Positions 33,703-42,273 of a DNA stretch of 64,000 nt are shown piece by piece. The stretch comes from Planctomycetota bacterium (GTDB lineage: Bacteria; Planctomycetota; SZUA-567; H5-PLA8). Within the stretch, counting starts at the first letter, position 1; every line of letters starts with the position of its first letter. A model generated the notes under the pieces. It saw nothing but the letters and a program-made list of their open reading frames with translations, ran no database searches and was not told the DNA's origin. The stretch covers positions 558,001 through 622,000 of the forward strand of contig JABTUM010000004.1 of NCBI GenBank assembly GCA_015075375.1, written 5' to 3'. The position numbers and the translations under genes are program-made.

Positions 33703-34527
33703 ATGCCGCGCCGGCCGCCTCGAAATTTCAAGCCTTCACGCACCGCGCCCGTCGAATCCGAAGGGCCGAAGGTCGGCAAGCACGAGAAGGAATTCGGCGT
33801 GCCGATTCCCGGCGCGATATTGCCGCAAGAATATTGGACGCAGACGGCTTTGAAGGAGTGGCCCGCCGATGGCCTCCTGAACTGGGAGGAACTCTTCGGG
33901 CGCAAGGCGCCGGTCGTCGCCGACTTGGGCTGCGGAAACGGGCGCTATCTGCTGGGCAGTTCGCTTTATCGCCCGCAGTTCGATCATCTGGGCGTGGACA
34001 TCCTGCCGGTGGTGATCCGCTACGCGCGGCGGCGCGGCAATCAGCGCGGCTTCAAGAACCTGCGCTTCGCGGTGGGCGAAGAACGCGTGGTGCTCGAGAA
34101 GTACATACCGCCGGGCTCGCTGCACGAGCTTCACGTTTACCACCCGCAGCCGTATTACGATCCGGGCGAGATCCATAAGCGCCAAATCACGCCGCGCTTT
34201 TTATGGCTCGCGCACCGCGCGTTGGAGCCGGGCGGACTGCTGGTACTCCAGACCGATCATCCGGCGTACTGGAAATACATGCTGCAGGTGGCGCCGATCT
34301 TCTTCGAATTCCAAGCACATCCGGAACCGTGGGAAGACGCGCCGCGCGGGCGCACCCGCCGTGAGATCCTCGCGCGCAAGCGGGGGCTGCAGATTTTCCG
34401 AGGCCTGGGCCGCGCACGCAAAGATCTGGACCCGGCCGAAGCGCAGCGACGCGCCGAAGCGCTGCCTCCGCCGGTCTTCAACGCCGACCGGCGCCTGATC
34501 GAACTGGATCGCATGGAACGCGTGTAG
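33703..34527 (+). CDS. trmB: tRNA (guanine-N7-)-methyltransferase
   Basis: A 274-residue Rossmann-fold methyltransferase. SAM binding is at VADLGCGNGRYLLGSS with acidic VDILPVVI, and the family's substrate stretch appears as HVYHPQPYYDPGEIHKRQI, a divergent form of the usual FPDPWPKKRH motif. It makes m7G46 in tRNA. GGAGG lies 5-8 bp before the ATG at 33703. The N-terminal 50 residues are basic and Pro-rich. Because the signature motif is divergent, I rate the symbol as probable rather than certain. Confidence 0.85.
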   Translation: MPRRPPRNFKPSRTAPVESEGPKVGKHEKEFGVPIPGAILPQEYWTQTALKEWPADGLLNWEELFGRKAPVVADLGCGNGRYLLGSSLYRPQFDHLGVDILPVVIRYARRRGNQRGFKNLRFAVGEERVVLEKYIPPGSLHELHVYHPQPYYDPGEIHKRQITPRFLWLAHRALEPGGLLVLQTDHPAYWKYMLQVAPIFFEFQAHPEPWEDAPRGRTRREILARKRGLQIFRGLGRARKDLDPAEAQRRAEALPPPVFNADRRLIELDRMERV

Positions 34528-34533
34528 CCAGCG

Positions 34534-35571
34534 CTACGCGTCCACGTCCAGCACGATCTTCCCGAACTGCGCGCCGGCTTCCATGCGCTGCACGGCCTCG
34601 GCGTACTGCTCCAGCTTGTACACGCGGTCCACGACCGGGCGCAGATGCGCCATGCCTACGGCCGAGAGCAGGCACTGGAAGTCTTCCAGGCTGCCCATCG
34701 TCGAACCGATCAGGCTGATATGGTTCCAATACAAGAGCTGCAGGTTGACGGTGGTCTCGCGGCCTCCGGTGACGCCGCAGGTGACGATGCGCCCGCCGCG
34801 GCGGACGGCTTCGAAGCTGATCGGGAACGTCGGCGCGCCGACGGTATCGAACGCGATATCCGCGCCGCGTCCGCCGGTCAGTTCGCGAACCTTCTCGGCC
34901 ACCTTCGGCTCGGTCTTGTAGTTGATCCCATGCGCCGCGCCGAGTTCCTTCGCGCGCGCGAGTTTCTCGTCGCTCCCGCTGGTGACGATCGCCTTCCCGC
35001 CTGTCATCTTGACGATCTGGAGCGCCGCGAGCGCCACGCCGCCGCCGATGCCGTGAATCAGCACCGTTTCTCCGACGCGGAAGCGCGCACGCGGAAACAG
35101 CATGTGCCACGCCGTCAGGTGCGCCAACGGCAAGGCCGCGGCTTCGGGCCAGCTTAGATGCAGCGGCTTATGCGCCACGTTTACGGCGGGCACGACGATG
35201 TACTCCGCGTGCGTGCCGGGAAGCTGGAAGCCCAGCAGCCTGAACTTCGGGCACTCGCTGTGATCGCCGCGCTTGCACCAGCCGCATTGCATGCAGCTCA
35301 CGCCGGCGTTGATCACGACCTCGTCGCCCGGCGCCAGGCCTTCCACCCCTTCGCCCAACTGCTCCACGAGGCCCGCGGCATCGCTGCCCAGCACATGCGC
35401 CTGCTTTATTTCCGCGCCGGGGCGGCCCTTGCGTACCCAGACGTCGAGATGATTCAGCGCCGAAGCCTTGATGCGCACCAGCACTTCGCCGTGTTTAGGC
35501 GCGGGCTTCTCGAGTTGGCCGATCTGGACCGCTTCCGGTCCTCCGAAAGTCTGGATATAGGCGGCGCGCAT
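34534..35571 (-). CDS. Zinc-type alcohol dehydrogenase/quinone oxidoreductase (MDR family)
   Basis: A 345-residue medium-chain dehydrogenase. The structural-zinc lobe is intact (CMQCGWCKRGDHSEC, four Cys), and the catalytic zinc region includes GSDAAGLVEQLGEGVEG. The NAD(P) site is LIHGIGGGVALAALQIVK. Overall layout matches alcohol dehydrogenase/zeta-crystallin relatives. Its stop lies only 6 bp from that of trmB (convergent). A VOC gene lies 83 bp upstream on the same strand. Substrate unknown. Confidence 0.94.
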   Translation of the reverse strand: MRAAYIQTFGGPEAVQIGQLEKPAPKHGEVLVRIKASALNHLDVWVRKGRPGAEIKQAHVLGSDAAGLVEQLGEGVEGLAPGDEVVINAGVSCMQCGWCKRGDHSECPKFRLLGFQLPGTHAEYIVVPAVNVAHKPLHLSWPEAAALPLAHLTAWHMLFPRARFRVGETVLIHGIGGGVALAALQIVKMTGGKAIVTSGSDEKLARAKELGAAHGINYKTEPKVAEKVRELTGGRGADIAFDTVGAPTFPISFEAVRRGGRIVTCGVTGGRETTVNLQLLYWNHISLIGSTMGSLEDFQCLLSAVGMAHLRPVVDRVYKLEQYAEAVQRMEAGAQFGKIVLDVDA

Positions 35572-35654
35572 GCTTGAGTTCCCCCGTTGAGTCGGCAGGC
35601 GCGAGGTTAGAGCGAACGCAGCAAATATTCAACCCAAGGGAGCCGTACGGGACT

Positions 35655-36017
35655 TCACGTCTTCGACCAGAGGCCCAGCCGGTTGCCGTTGGGATCCTTG
35701 AAGAGCGCGTAGAATCCGTAGTCGCCGCCGATCTCGGTTTTCTCTTTCACGACGGCTCCGCCGGCCTTGGCGATCTCCTCGAGCTTGGCGGGGATATTTT
35801 CCACGCCCAGAACGACATTCATGCCGTCCTCGCGCGGAGCCATATCGGCGGAGAATCCGCCGCCCAGATCGCCGGCGTGCCAGATGCAATAATTCGGACC
35901 GAGTTGTTCACCGATCTCCCAGCCAAAGACCTCCCCGTAAAAGCGCATGGCCTTGGCCAGATCGGGTGCGGGCACTTCGATGTGACAAACTGCACAGACC
36001 GGCTTCGAAGCAGACAT
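35655..36017 (-). CDS. VOC-family (glyoxalase-like) protein
   Basis: A 120-residue two-module VOC protein: ICHIEVPAPDLAKAMRFYGEVFGWEI in the first half and FYALFKDPNGNRLGLW at the end. It resembles small glyoxalase/bleomycin-resistance-like proteins and CFP30-type members, though not any one with a proven activity. AAAGGAGC precedes the ATG at 36017. Probably co-transcribed with the dehydrogenase gene downstream. Confidence 0.9.
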   Translation of the reverse strand: MSASKPVCAVCHIEVPAPDLAKAMRFYGEVFGWEIGEQLGPNYCIWHAGDLGGGFSADMAPREDGMNVVLGVENIPAKLEEIAKAGGAVVKEKTEIGGDYGFYALFKDPNGNRLGLWSKT

Positions 36018-36064
36018 GGTTCGTGCTCCTTTGCTTATAATTTTTGCCGCGCCCCACGATACGT

Positions 36065-37183
36065 TCAGGCTTCCAGACTCGCAACCAGCCCGCCGCACTC
36101 CGCGGCGAGCGCCTCCGCTTCACCACGCTCCGGCGTCAGTGCGAACCATTCCGCGGGGCTCAACGCCGAAAGGTCCAGGTCGCCCGGCAGGCGCCATTCG
36201 GCTTCGACGGACCAGTCCGCGTCGAGCGGCGCGCAGAGCTGCGCGAAGCGGCGCTCCGCGTCGGGTAATTCGGTCAGTGCTTCGTACGGCAAATAACGAA
36301 CCGGCCGGGCGCCCAGCGCCTCCAGCGCTGCTTTGCGTATCGCCACGCCGTAGGGCCGGAAGGTCCAGCGCCGCAAACCCTTGCGCCAGCGGATCAGCTC
36401 GGGGAGTTCCTGCGGCGGACGCGCGGTAAAGCTGACCATCGGTTCGCGTGCGGGCATCAGGCGTCCGGAACCCAGGATGCGCTGCTGCCCCAGGATGCGG
36501 CGCAGCGCCGCCGCCGCGTCGCGCGGCCGGCCAGGTGCGCCATGCAGCAACCAGCTCAAGTATTCGGCGTACGTCTCGCCCGGCCATACGCCATCGGGCT
36601 CGCGCGTATAGTGAGTCAGGTAATCCCACGCATCGAAAGTCCGCAAGTTCGAAGGCGACCACGGCGCCGGCTTGGGAGCGCCGCGCATTTCGGCTTCTCC
36701 GATCTGATAGCTTCGGTCGAGCGCCACGCCACGCGTCCCAAGCTCGGCCTCCACCGCCGCCATGTTCCCGCCCTTTCGCACCGCGAGGACCGACGCTCGA
36801 TCGGCCAACTCGGCAATGCGGCGGTCGCGCAACGCCCGCGCTTCTCGTTTGGACGAGGCTCCAAGCGGCGCCACGATCAGGCGGCGCGCGGGCAGCCAAG
36901 CCTCCGCATCCTTAAGGTGTTTGTCTTCGCCAAGCGGCGCTTCGAGCACCACGATCGCCGCGCCGCCGGCTTCGCGGCAAGCCTCAAGCGCCAGGTCGTA
37001 AGGCTCGCGGCCCAGCCCCGTAACCAGCGCCTCCCCTGCGGCGGCGCTGGCGCGCACGCACTCCACCACCGCGCGCACCCACGGCGTGCCGGGTTCGGTC
37101 CCGCGCGGAGTGCGGCTGATGAGTAGCATCCGCCGCGGAGCGTCGAGCAGCGCGAGGTCGCCGGATGGCTGGACTTGATCCAT
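36065..37183 (-). CDS. Unknown protein with a DprA/LOG-like Rossmann segment
   Basis: A 372-residue protein that I cannot name. Residues about 20-150 recall DprA/Smf and LOG Rossmann folds: MLLISRTPRG, then ALVTGLGREPYDLALEAC, and RDRRIAELADRASVLAVRKGG, which parallels the RNRIIAGLSD...VVEA element of DprA. The remainder has no match I recognise, and the second half is Trp- and Pro-rich (YLSWLLHGAPG). The ATG at 37183 is preferred because residues encoded upstream look unstructured. Divergent from pyrF with an 85-bp gap. A possible DNA- or nucleotide-binding role is only inference. Confidence 0.65.
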   Translation of the reverse strand: MDQVQPSGDLALLDAPRRMLLISRTPRGTEPGTPWVRAVVECVRASAAAGEALVTGLGREPYDLALEACREAGGAAIVVLEAPLGEDKHLKDAEAWLPARRLIVAPLGASSKREARALRDRRIAELADRASVLAVRKGGNMAAVEAELGTRGVALDRSYQIGEAEMRGAPKPAPWSPSNLRTFDAWDYLTHYTREPDGVWPGETYAEYLSWLLHGAPGRPRDAAAALRRILGQQRILGSGRLMPAREPMVSFTARPPQELPELIRWRKGLRRWTFRPYGVAIRKAALEALGARPVRYLPYEALTELPDAERRFAQLCAPLDADWSVEAEWRLPGDLDLSALSPAEWFALTPERGEAEALAAECGGLVASLEA

Positions 37184-37268
37184 ACAATCCGAAGTTAATC
37201 GCTGCCCGGCGATCCGTAAACGGCGCGGCCGCAGTCTACCGTTTACCGCTCGCCGATTACCGTTTACC

Positions 37269-38225
37269 ATGCCGCGCATGAATCACTTCGCCGACCGACT
37301 CATCGCCGCCGTCCGAGCCAAGGGCAATCCCGTCTGCGCGGGCCTCGATCCGCGCTTCGACCAGTTGCCGGCCTCGATCCGCGATTCCGCCATCCGCACG
37401 CACGGCAAGACGGCCAAAGCCGTCGCCGAGGCGTTCATCGAATTCAACCGCGAACTTCTCGACGCGCTGGCCGATCTCGTCCCCGTCTGCAAGCCGCAAG
37501 TGGCGTTTTACGAAGAGTTCGGCCACGAAGGGATGCGCGCATACGCCGAGACGATCCGGCACGCCAAAGCCCGCGGCTTCGTCACGATCGGGGACGCCAA
37601 ACGCGGCGATATCGGAAGCACCGCGGTGGCGTACGCCCGCGCGCACCTGGGCGGGATGAGCATTACCGGCGGAGAACGCGTGGGTTTCGATTCCGACGCG
37701 CTGACCGTGAACCCGTATCTCGGCCACGATACGCTGATGCCGTACCTCGAGATCGGCGCTCAGAACGGCCACGGACTCTTCGTGCTGGTCAAGACCAGCA
37801 ACCCCGGCAGCGGGGATTTGCAGGACCTCAAGGCCGAAGGCAAACCCGTCTACGAACACGTGGCCGAGATGGTCAACAAGCTGGGCGAGAAGCACCGCGG
37901 CGCGAGCGGCTTCCACATCGTGGGAGCGGTGGTCGGCGCGACGTATCCGCAGCAACTCACCGAACTGCGCGAGAAAATGCCGGAAGCGCTGCTCTTGATC
38001 CCCGGCTACGGAGCGCAAGGCGGCACCGCGGACGATGCGGCGCGCGGGTTTCACCGGGACGGGCTGGGTGCGGTGGTGAATAACTCGCGCGCGCTGGTCT
38101 TTGCCTACAAGGAAAGTGCGTACGCCAAGGAATTCGGGGAAGCGCGCTTCGCGGATGCCGCGCGCGCCGCAGCCCAACGCATGGCCGAAGACCTCAACGC
38201 CGCACTCGCCAAGCGACGCGCCTGA
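37269..38225 (+). CDS. pyrF: Orotidine 5'-phosphate decarboxylase (type 2)
   Basis: A 318-residue TIM-barrel enzyme for the last step of UMP synthesis. The catalytic stretch is IGDAKRGDIGSTA with Asp109, Lys111 and Asp114; Lys75 in VCKPQVAFYE completes the charged network. CAGLDPRFDQLP at the start and length above 300 mark the type 2 (PyrF/UMPS long) subgroup. The ATG at 37269 or the ATG at 37278 could serve. No other pyr gene is adjacent. Confidence 0.95.
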   Translation: MPRMNHFADRLIAAVRAKGNPVCAGLDPRFDQLPASIRDSAIRTHGKTAKAVAEAFIEFNRELLDALADLVPVCKPQVAFYEEFGHEGMRAYAETIRHAKARGFVTIGDAKRGDIGSTAVAYARAHLGGMSITGGERVGFDSDALTVNPYLGHDTLMPYLEIGAQNGHGLFVLVKTSNPGSGDLQDLKAEGKPVYEHVAEMVNKLGEKHRGASGFHIVGAVVGATYPQQLTELREKMPEALLLIPGYGAQGGTADDAARGFHRDGLGAVVNNSRALVFAYKESAYAKEFGEARFADAARAAAQRMAEDLNAALAKRRA

Positions 38226-38228
38226 GCT

Positions 38229-39410
38229 TCAAAAACCTTCGAACCCGAAGCGGTGGCCCTTGCGCTTGCGCGCGGCCTCGGCTTGCGTCGGCGTGGGCGA
38301 CGTGCCATCCGGCTTCTGCGGCCGCTTCGGCGGCGGCGGAGCCTTGACCAGCATCGGAGCCTCCCCGTTCAGCAGGCGCTGCAACTCTTCGGCCAGCGCC
38401 TGCCCCGTCGGGTACCGCTCGTTGGGATTCTTCTTCAACAGCTTCAGAATCACCTGCGCCAGCGCGTCGGAAAGCGTCGGATTCAGCGTGCGCGGATCGG
38501 GCGGCGGATCGTTCACGTGCTTCAGCATCACGTCGCTGAAGTGCTCGGCCTCGAACGGAAGCTGTCCCGTCACGCACTGGAAGAGCACCACGCCTAGGCT
38601 GTAGAGATCCGTTCCCGGCGTGAGGTCGCGTTCGCCCTGAGCCTGTTCGGGCGAGATGTAATGCGGCGTACCGACCGCCAGGCCGTCTTTGGTCAGCGGC
38701 TGGAACTGCGGGCCCAGAGCGCGCGCCAAGCCCAGGTCCATCAGCTTCGCCACCCCGTCGAACGTCATCATGATGTTTTCGGGCTTCACGTCGCGGTGCA
38801 CGTAATTGCGTTCGTGCGCGTGATGCAGGGCTTCCGCGATCTGGCGGCAAATGTCCATGGCGTCGTGCTCGGAGACCGTCCCGCCGTTGCGCGCCAAGCG
38901 CTTGTCGAGCGACTCCCCTTCCACAAACTCCATCGCCAGGAAATGCCGGCCCATATTTACGCCGACGTCGATGCCCACGACGATGTTGGGATGATTCAGC
39001 TTCGCCACCGCGCGCGCTTCGCGTTGGAAGCGCAGGAGCAATTCCTGATTCTGCGCCAACTCCCCGTGCAATATCTTCAACGCAATGATTCGGTCCAGGT
39101 GAACTTGCCGCGCTTTGTAGACCGTACCCATCCCGCCGGTGCCGATCACGCCCATCAGCTCGTAATCGCCGAACAGGTTGCCCTTCGGCTTGGGCGGCGC
39201 CTCGCGCGTCAATTGCGTAAGCTGCTCTTTCGTCAAATAGCCTTTCTCGACCAGCACTTCTTCCAAGGACTTCTTCGTGCCGCTGAGTTTGAGCGACTGC
39301 TGAACCTTGATCGCTTCCTGAATCTGGTGTTTGGTGATCTGCTTGCGCTGAAACGCGAGCACCAGGTGCGGATAACGCTCTTTGAGGGTTTGGGCGATGG
39401 AACCTTCCAT
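38229..39410 (-). CDS. Soluble Hanks-type Ser/Thr protein kinase with MshEN-like N-terminal module
   Basis: A 393-residue kinase. The N-terminal 75 residues form a helical module, ITKHQIQEAIKVQQSL...LEEVLVEKGYLTKEQLTQL, resembling the MshEN/GspE-N repeat. The kinase domain runs from about 82 to 345: GTGGMGTVYKA P-loop, Lys112, HRDVKPEN (Asp207), and DLG at 225-227 in place of DFG, then GTPHYISPEQ. The last 45 residues are Pro/Lys-rich. No membrane segment, so cytosolic. GGAGG precedes the ATG at 39410. Its stop lies 3 bp from that of pyrF. Substrates unknown. Confidence 0.93.
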   Translation of the reverse strand: MEGSIAQTLKERYPHLVLAFQRKQITKHQIQEAIKVQQSLKLSGTKKSLEEVLVEKGYLTKEQLTQLTREAPPKPKGNLFGDYELMGVIGTGGMGTVYKARQVHLDRIIALKILHGELAQNQELLLRFQREARAVAKLNHPNIVVGIDVGVNMGRHFLAMEFVEGESLDKRLARNGGTVSEHDAMDICRQIAEALHHAHERNYVHRDVKPENIMMTFDGVAKLMDLGLARALGPQFQPLTKDGLAVGTPHYISPEQAQGERDLTPGTDLYSLGVVLFQCVTGQLPFEAEHFSDVMLKHVNDPPPDPRTLNPTLSDALAQVILKLLKKNPNERYPTGQALAEELQRLLNGEAPMLVKAPPPPKRPQKPDGTSPTPTQAEAARKRKGHRFGFEGF

Positions 39411-39772
39411 CGGAGCAACCTCCGCCCGAATGCGGGCGCCGCGAGGCAATACCACAGACTACTTTAGCGCGCGTACGAAGCGCCGCCAGCCTCTTCGTTA
39501 CAATTCACAGACCGCCCGGTCGTGAAGTGCCTCACGTGTGCACTGCGCCGCCGAAACGAATGCGTAACTCACGAATTGCGTTAGGCTTCACGCGTGCATT
39601 AACCGCTTCGCAGTGACCTAAACGGCAGCTCGGAGCGCGCGGTCTCGCACCGCTCGAAACAGCATATATCGCATTGCGTAAGACGCCAGCGCGGGTGCGC
39701 GGCGAGTGGCCTGCGGGGCGGCGCTCGGGTAGACTCCCCGCCTTCGATCCAACCGGAGCGCGTTGCACGCAC
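39411..39772. other. Divergent intergenic region with repeated AWTGCGTWA-like motifs
   Basis: 362 bp between the kinase gene and truD. Three similar 9-10-mers occur: AATGCGTAA at 39559, AATTGCGTTA at 39574 and ATTGCGTAA at 39673. They might be regulator sites. No RNA gene, strong hairpin or convincing coding frame is visible. Confidence 0.3.
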
Positions 39773-40897
39773 GTGATCGCTATTCCGCTGCCGTTCTTAA
39801 CCGCGCGTTCCGCGCAGACCCCCTTATGCGTGGGCGTCAAAACCCAGCCCGAAGATTTCGTCGTCGAGGAACTGCCGCTGTACGAGCCCTCGGGCTCGGG
39901 CACGCACCTTTGGTTCTGGATCGAAAAGCGGAACCTTTCTACGTTCGACGCGCTGCGCAAGCTCGCACAAGCCCTCAAGAAGCGCCCCGCCGACGGCGGC
40001 TCGGCGGGACTCAAGGACACCAAGGGCGTCACGCGCCAGTGGCTCACCTTCGAGCACGTCGCGCCGGACCTGGAGCGCGCGGCGTCCGACGGCAAACTCG
40101 ACCTGGGCGATCAACTCCGCGTGCTGCGCGTCACGCGCCACGCGAACAAACTCAAACGCGGACACGCCGGCGGGAATCGCTTCGAGATCGTGCTGCGCGC
40201 CGAAGGTCCGGAAGCCACGGCGAACCTGCGCGCCGAAGCGGAGCGCGTGCTGCATGAGTTGCACCGGCGCGGCGTGCCGAACTATTTCGGCCCGCAGCGC
40301 TTCGGCCGCGACGGGCAGAACGCGCACTTGGGCCGCCTGCTGGTGCGCGGGGAAACGGATGCGTATGCCGAGGCCGCCCAGGCCGGCGGCTTGCGCGGTC
40401 CGCGAGCGCGAGACAAAAAGTTGATGAATCTCTTTGTGAACGCGTTCCAGGCCGAACTCTTCAACGCGGCCCTCGCGCGGCGCATCCCGGAGATCGACGC
40501 GCTCTGGGACGGCGACCTGGCCTTCCTGCATCGCAACGGCGCGGTCTTCGCAGTGCCGCAAGCCGCGGCCGAACAGCCGCGCTGCGCGGCGCTGGAAATC
40601 AGCCCCAGCGGGCCGCTCTTCGGCCCGAAGCTGCTCTTTCCGGCAGGCAAGCAGGAAGCGATCGAACGCGCGGTGCTGGCCGAAAGCGGCGTGACGCTGG
40701 AGGACTTCGGACGGCCGGAAGCCGGACGCCAACCCGGTGCGCGCCGACCGCTGCGGGTGCCGTTGCTGGATGCCCCGCGCATCGAGTCGGCGCCGGAAGG
40801 CGTGCGCCTGGCTTTCGCGCTCCCCGCCGGAAGCTACGCCACCGTGGTGCTGCGCGAAATCGTGGGCGACGCGGCCGTCTCAGGTGCCCCGGAATGA
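39773..40897 (+). CDS. truD: tRNA pseudouridine(13) synthase
   Basis: About 374 residues. The catalytic motif is GLKDTKGVTRQ with Asp82; family stretches TQPEDFVVEELPLYEPSG at the start, GNRFEIVLR, VPNYFGPQRFGRDGQN and the insertion-domain end FAVPQAAAEQPR all fit TruD, which makes pseudouridine 13 in tRNA. The start is uncertain: GTG at 39773 begins the conserved N terminus, while an in-frame ATG at 39674 would add 33 unlike residues. Its stop overlaps the next start by ATGA, so the downstream membrane-protein gene is translationally coupled. Confidence 0.93.
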   Translation: MIAIPLPFLTARSAQTPLCVGVKTQPEDFVVEELPLYEPSGSGTHLWFWIEKRNLSTFDALRKLAQALKKRPADGGSAGLKDTKGVTRQWLTFEHVAPDLERAASDGKLDLGDQLRVLRVTRHANKLKRGHAGGNRFEIVLRAEGPEATANLRAEAERVLHELHRRGVPNYFGPQRFGRDGQNAHLGRLLVRGETDAYAEAAQAGGLRGPRARDKKLMNLFVNAFQAELFNAALARRIPEIDALWDGDLAFLHRNGAVFAVPQAAAEQPRCAALEISPSGPLFGPKLLFPAGKQEAIERAVLAESGVTLEDFGRPEAGRQPGARRPLRVPLLDAPRIESAPEGVRLAFALPAGSYATVVLREIVGDAAVSGAPE

Positions 40898-41334
40898 ACG
40901 GGCAGCCGGCGCTGGTGCTGATTCCGCTGGGCTTGTGGATCGCGGCGGTAATTTTGCGCTTCAGCGGGCAGTTCAATCTATTCAAACGCAGCGGCTGGCC
41001 GCGCGAACGGATCGAAGCCCACGACGCCGATTGCCGCGCGCGCACGCGCGGCGCCACCTGGGCGGCGACGGCCTGCCTGGCCGCCGCCGCGGCATTGGGC
41101 GGAATCGTGCTGCTGGATCCTTCGCTTCCGGCCGGCCAGCGCGACGAAACCGCGCTGGCGGCCTTCGTCGCCGCGCTGCTCGCCGCAGCCGCCGGGTCGC
41201 TGGCTTGCCTCGACCAGTTCCGCCTCGGCGTGGCCGCCTATCCGCCCGATTGCCGCCCGCTGCTCCGGCGGATTCTGTGGGGGGAACTCTGCTTTCAGGC
41301 GCTTTTTCCCGCGGCGGCGGGGGTGATGTTGTAA
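40894..41334 (+). CDS. Small membrane protein, coupled to truD
   Basis: A 146-residue protein with three likely membrane helices (about residues 4-20, 50-72 and 90-110) and a final hydrophobic stretch (CFQALFPAAAGVML). The ATG overlaps the truD stop codon. No family recognised; the Arg-rich loop after the first helix faces the cytoplasm by the positive-inside rule. Function unknown. Confidence 0.62.
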   Translation: MNGQPALVLIPLGLWIAAVILRFSGQFNLFKRSGWPRERIEAHDADCRARTRGATWAATACLAAAAALGGIVLLDPSLPAGQRDETALAAFVAALLAAAAGSLACLDQFRLGVAAYPPDCRPLLRRILWGELCFQALFPAAAGVML

Positions 41335-41403
41335 GGGTCGGGGCGGCATGGCCTACCCATTGATCCCTGAAAGCGGTAATATGAAGCAGGCGAGGATCGG
41401 GCG

Positions 41404-41709
41404 ATGAGTATACGCGAACTGCTGCAATCGAATCGCGAAGCCATCCTAACGCTGGCTGCCAAGCATGGCGCGCGCAACGTCCGCGTTTTTGGCTCCGCCG
41501 CACGCGGAGAAGAACGCAAGGACAGCGATATCGACTTCCTGGTCGCTTTCGAACCCACGGCCAGTTTGATGGATCATGCCGCGCTACTCGCGGACCTGGA
41601 AGCCCTCTTGGGACGCAAAGTGGATGTCGCTCCCGATGACCGATTGCGTCCACGCATCAAGGATCGAGTCCTGCGGGAAGCCGTACCTGTAGAATTGCTC
41701 GCTCATTAA
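41404..41709 (+). CDS. MNT-type minimal nucleotidyltransferase
   Basis: A 101-residue protein of the DNA-polymerase-beta-like minimal nucleotidyltransferase class. The active site is VFGSAARGEERKDSDIDFLVAF (Gly30-Ser31, with Asp42 and Asp44 as metal ligands). MntA-type members AMPylate a HEPN toxin and so act as antitoxins. No HEPN gene is adjacent: the next gene is a membrane protein without the HEPN signature. It is therefore an orphan or acts on a partner elsewhere. Confidence 0.9.
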   Translation: MSIRELLQSNREAILTLAAKHGARNVRVFGSAARGEERKDSDIDFLVAFEPTASLMDHAALLADLEALLGRKVDVAPDDRLRPRIKDRVLREAVPVELLAH

Positions 41710-41775
41710 CATGGTGCGCAATAACCAGTAGCCGAGCGTAGCCTAAGGTTCTGGATAGGTCTTGGGAATTCACGT

Positions 41776-42273
41776 GTGAGCGATCAACCAATAGCCGCCT
41801 ACGACGAAATAAGGTTTGATGGGAAGCGTACCTTTACGCTTTACGCGGACTCGATCCTAATTAAAGGCGTTCACTCGCTCCAGTCCGAGTTCGAAACTCG
41901 GATTATTCTTAATACCATCGACCCCAACCTTGAAATCCTGCGAATCCGAAATCCAAACTTTATCGCAGGTATCCGACTTTTTTTGGCTGCGGGAGCCATT
42001 TGGGCTGTACTGGTTTTTGGATTTAACTTTTCTGGGTACTCGTTTCTTCCAGGCTTGGCGGGAATGATTTCCCTTGTTGGTTTTTTGCTTTCATTTTATA
42101 CAAGAAAAAAAGTTGAATACGCCCGCTTTAAGAACAGCTCGGGAATGATTGTACTGGACATCGCAAAGGCCGGGCGTGAAGTCCACAACTTTGAAGGCTT
42201 TGTCCAGAAACTCACCCAACAAATTAAGTCAGCTCGGGCGCACGCGAGCCCTAATCACGTTGGAGCAAATTGA
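41776..42273 (+). CDS. Membrane protein of unknown function, AT-rich gene
   Basis: A 165-residue protein starting with GTG at 41776. The N-terminal 60 residues are beta-rich (RTFTLYADSILIKGV), and two adjacent membrane helices lie at about residues 70-110 (GIRLFLAAGAIWAVLVFGF and LPGLAGMISLVGFLLSF). The C-terminal 50 residues are soluble. Codon use and base composition are clearly AT-richer than the neighbours, suggesting separate ancestry. Its last 45 bp overlap the 3' end of mnmA on the other strand. No family recognised. Confidence 0.6.
   Translation: MSDQPIAAYDEIRFDGKRTFTLYADSILIKGVHSLQSEFETRIILNTIDPNLEILRIRNPNFIAGIRLFLAAGAIWAVLVFGFNFSGYSFLPGLAGMISLVGFLLSFYTRKKVEYARFKNSSGMIVLDIAKAGREVHNFEGFVQKLTQQIKSARAHASPNHVGAN

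Noticed and set aside
41404..42273. A HEPN/MNT toxin-antitoxin pair.
   Set aside because: The gene after the MNT protein encodes two membrane helices and has no RxxxxH HEPN signature.
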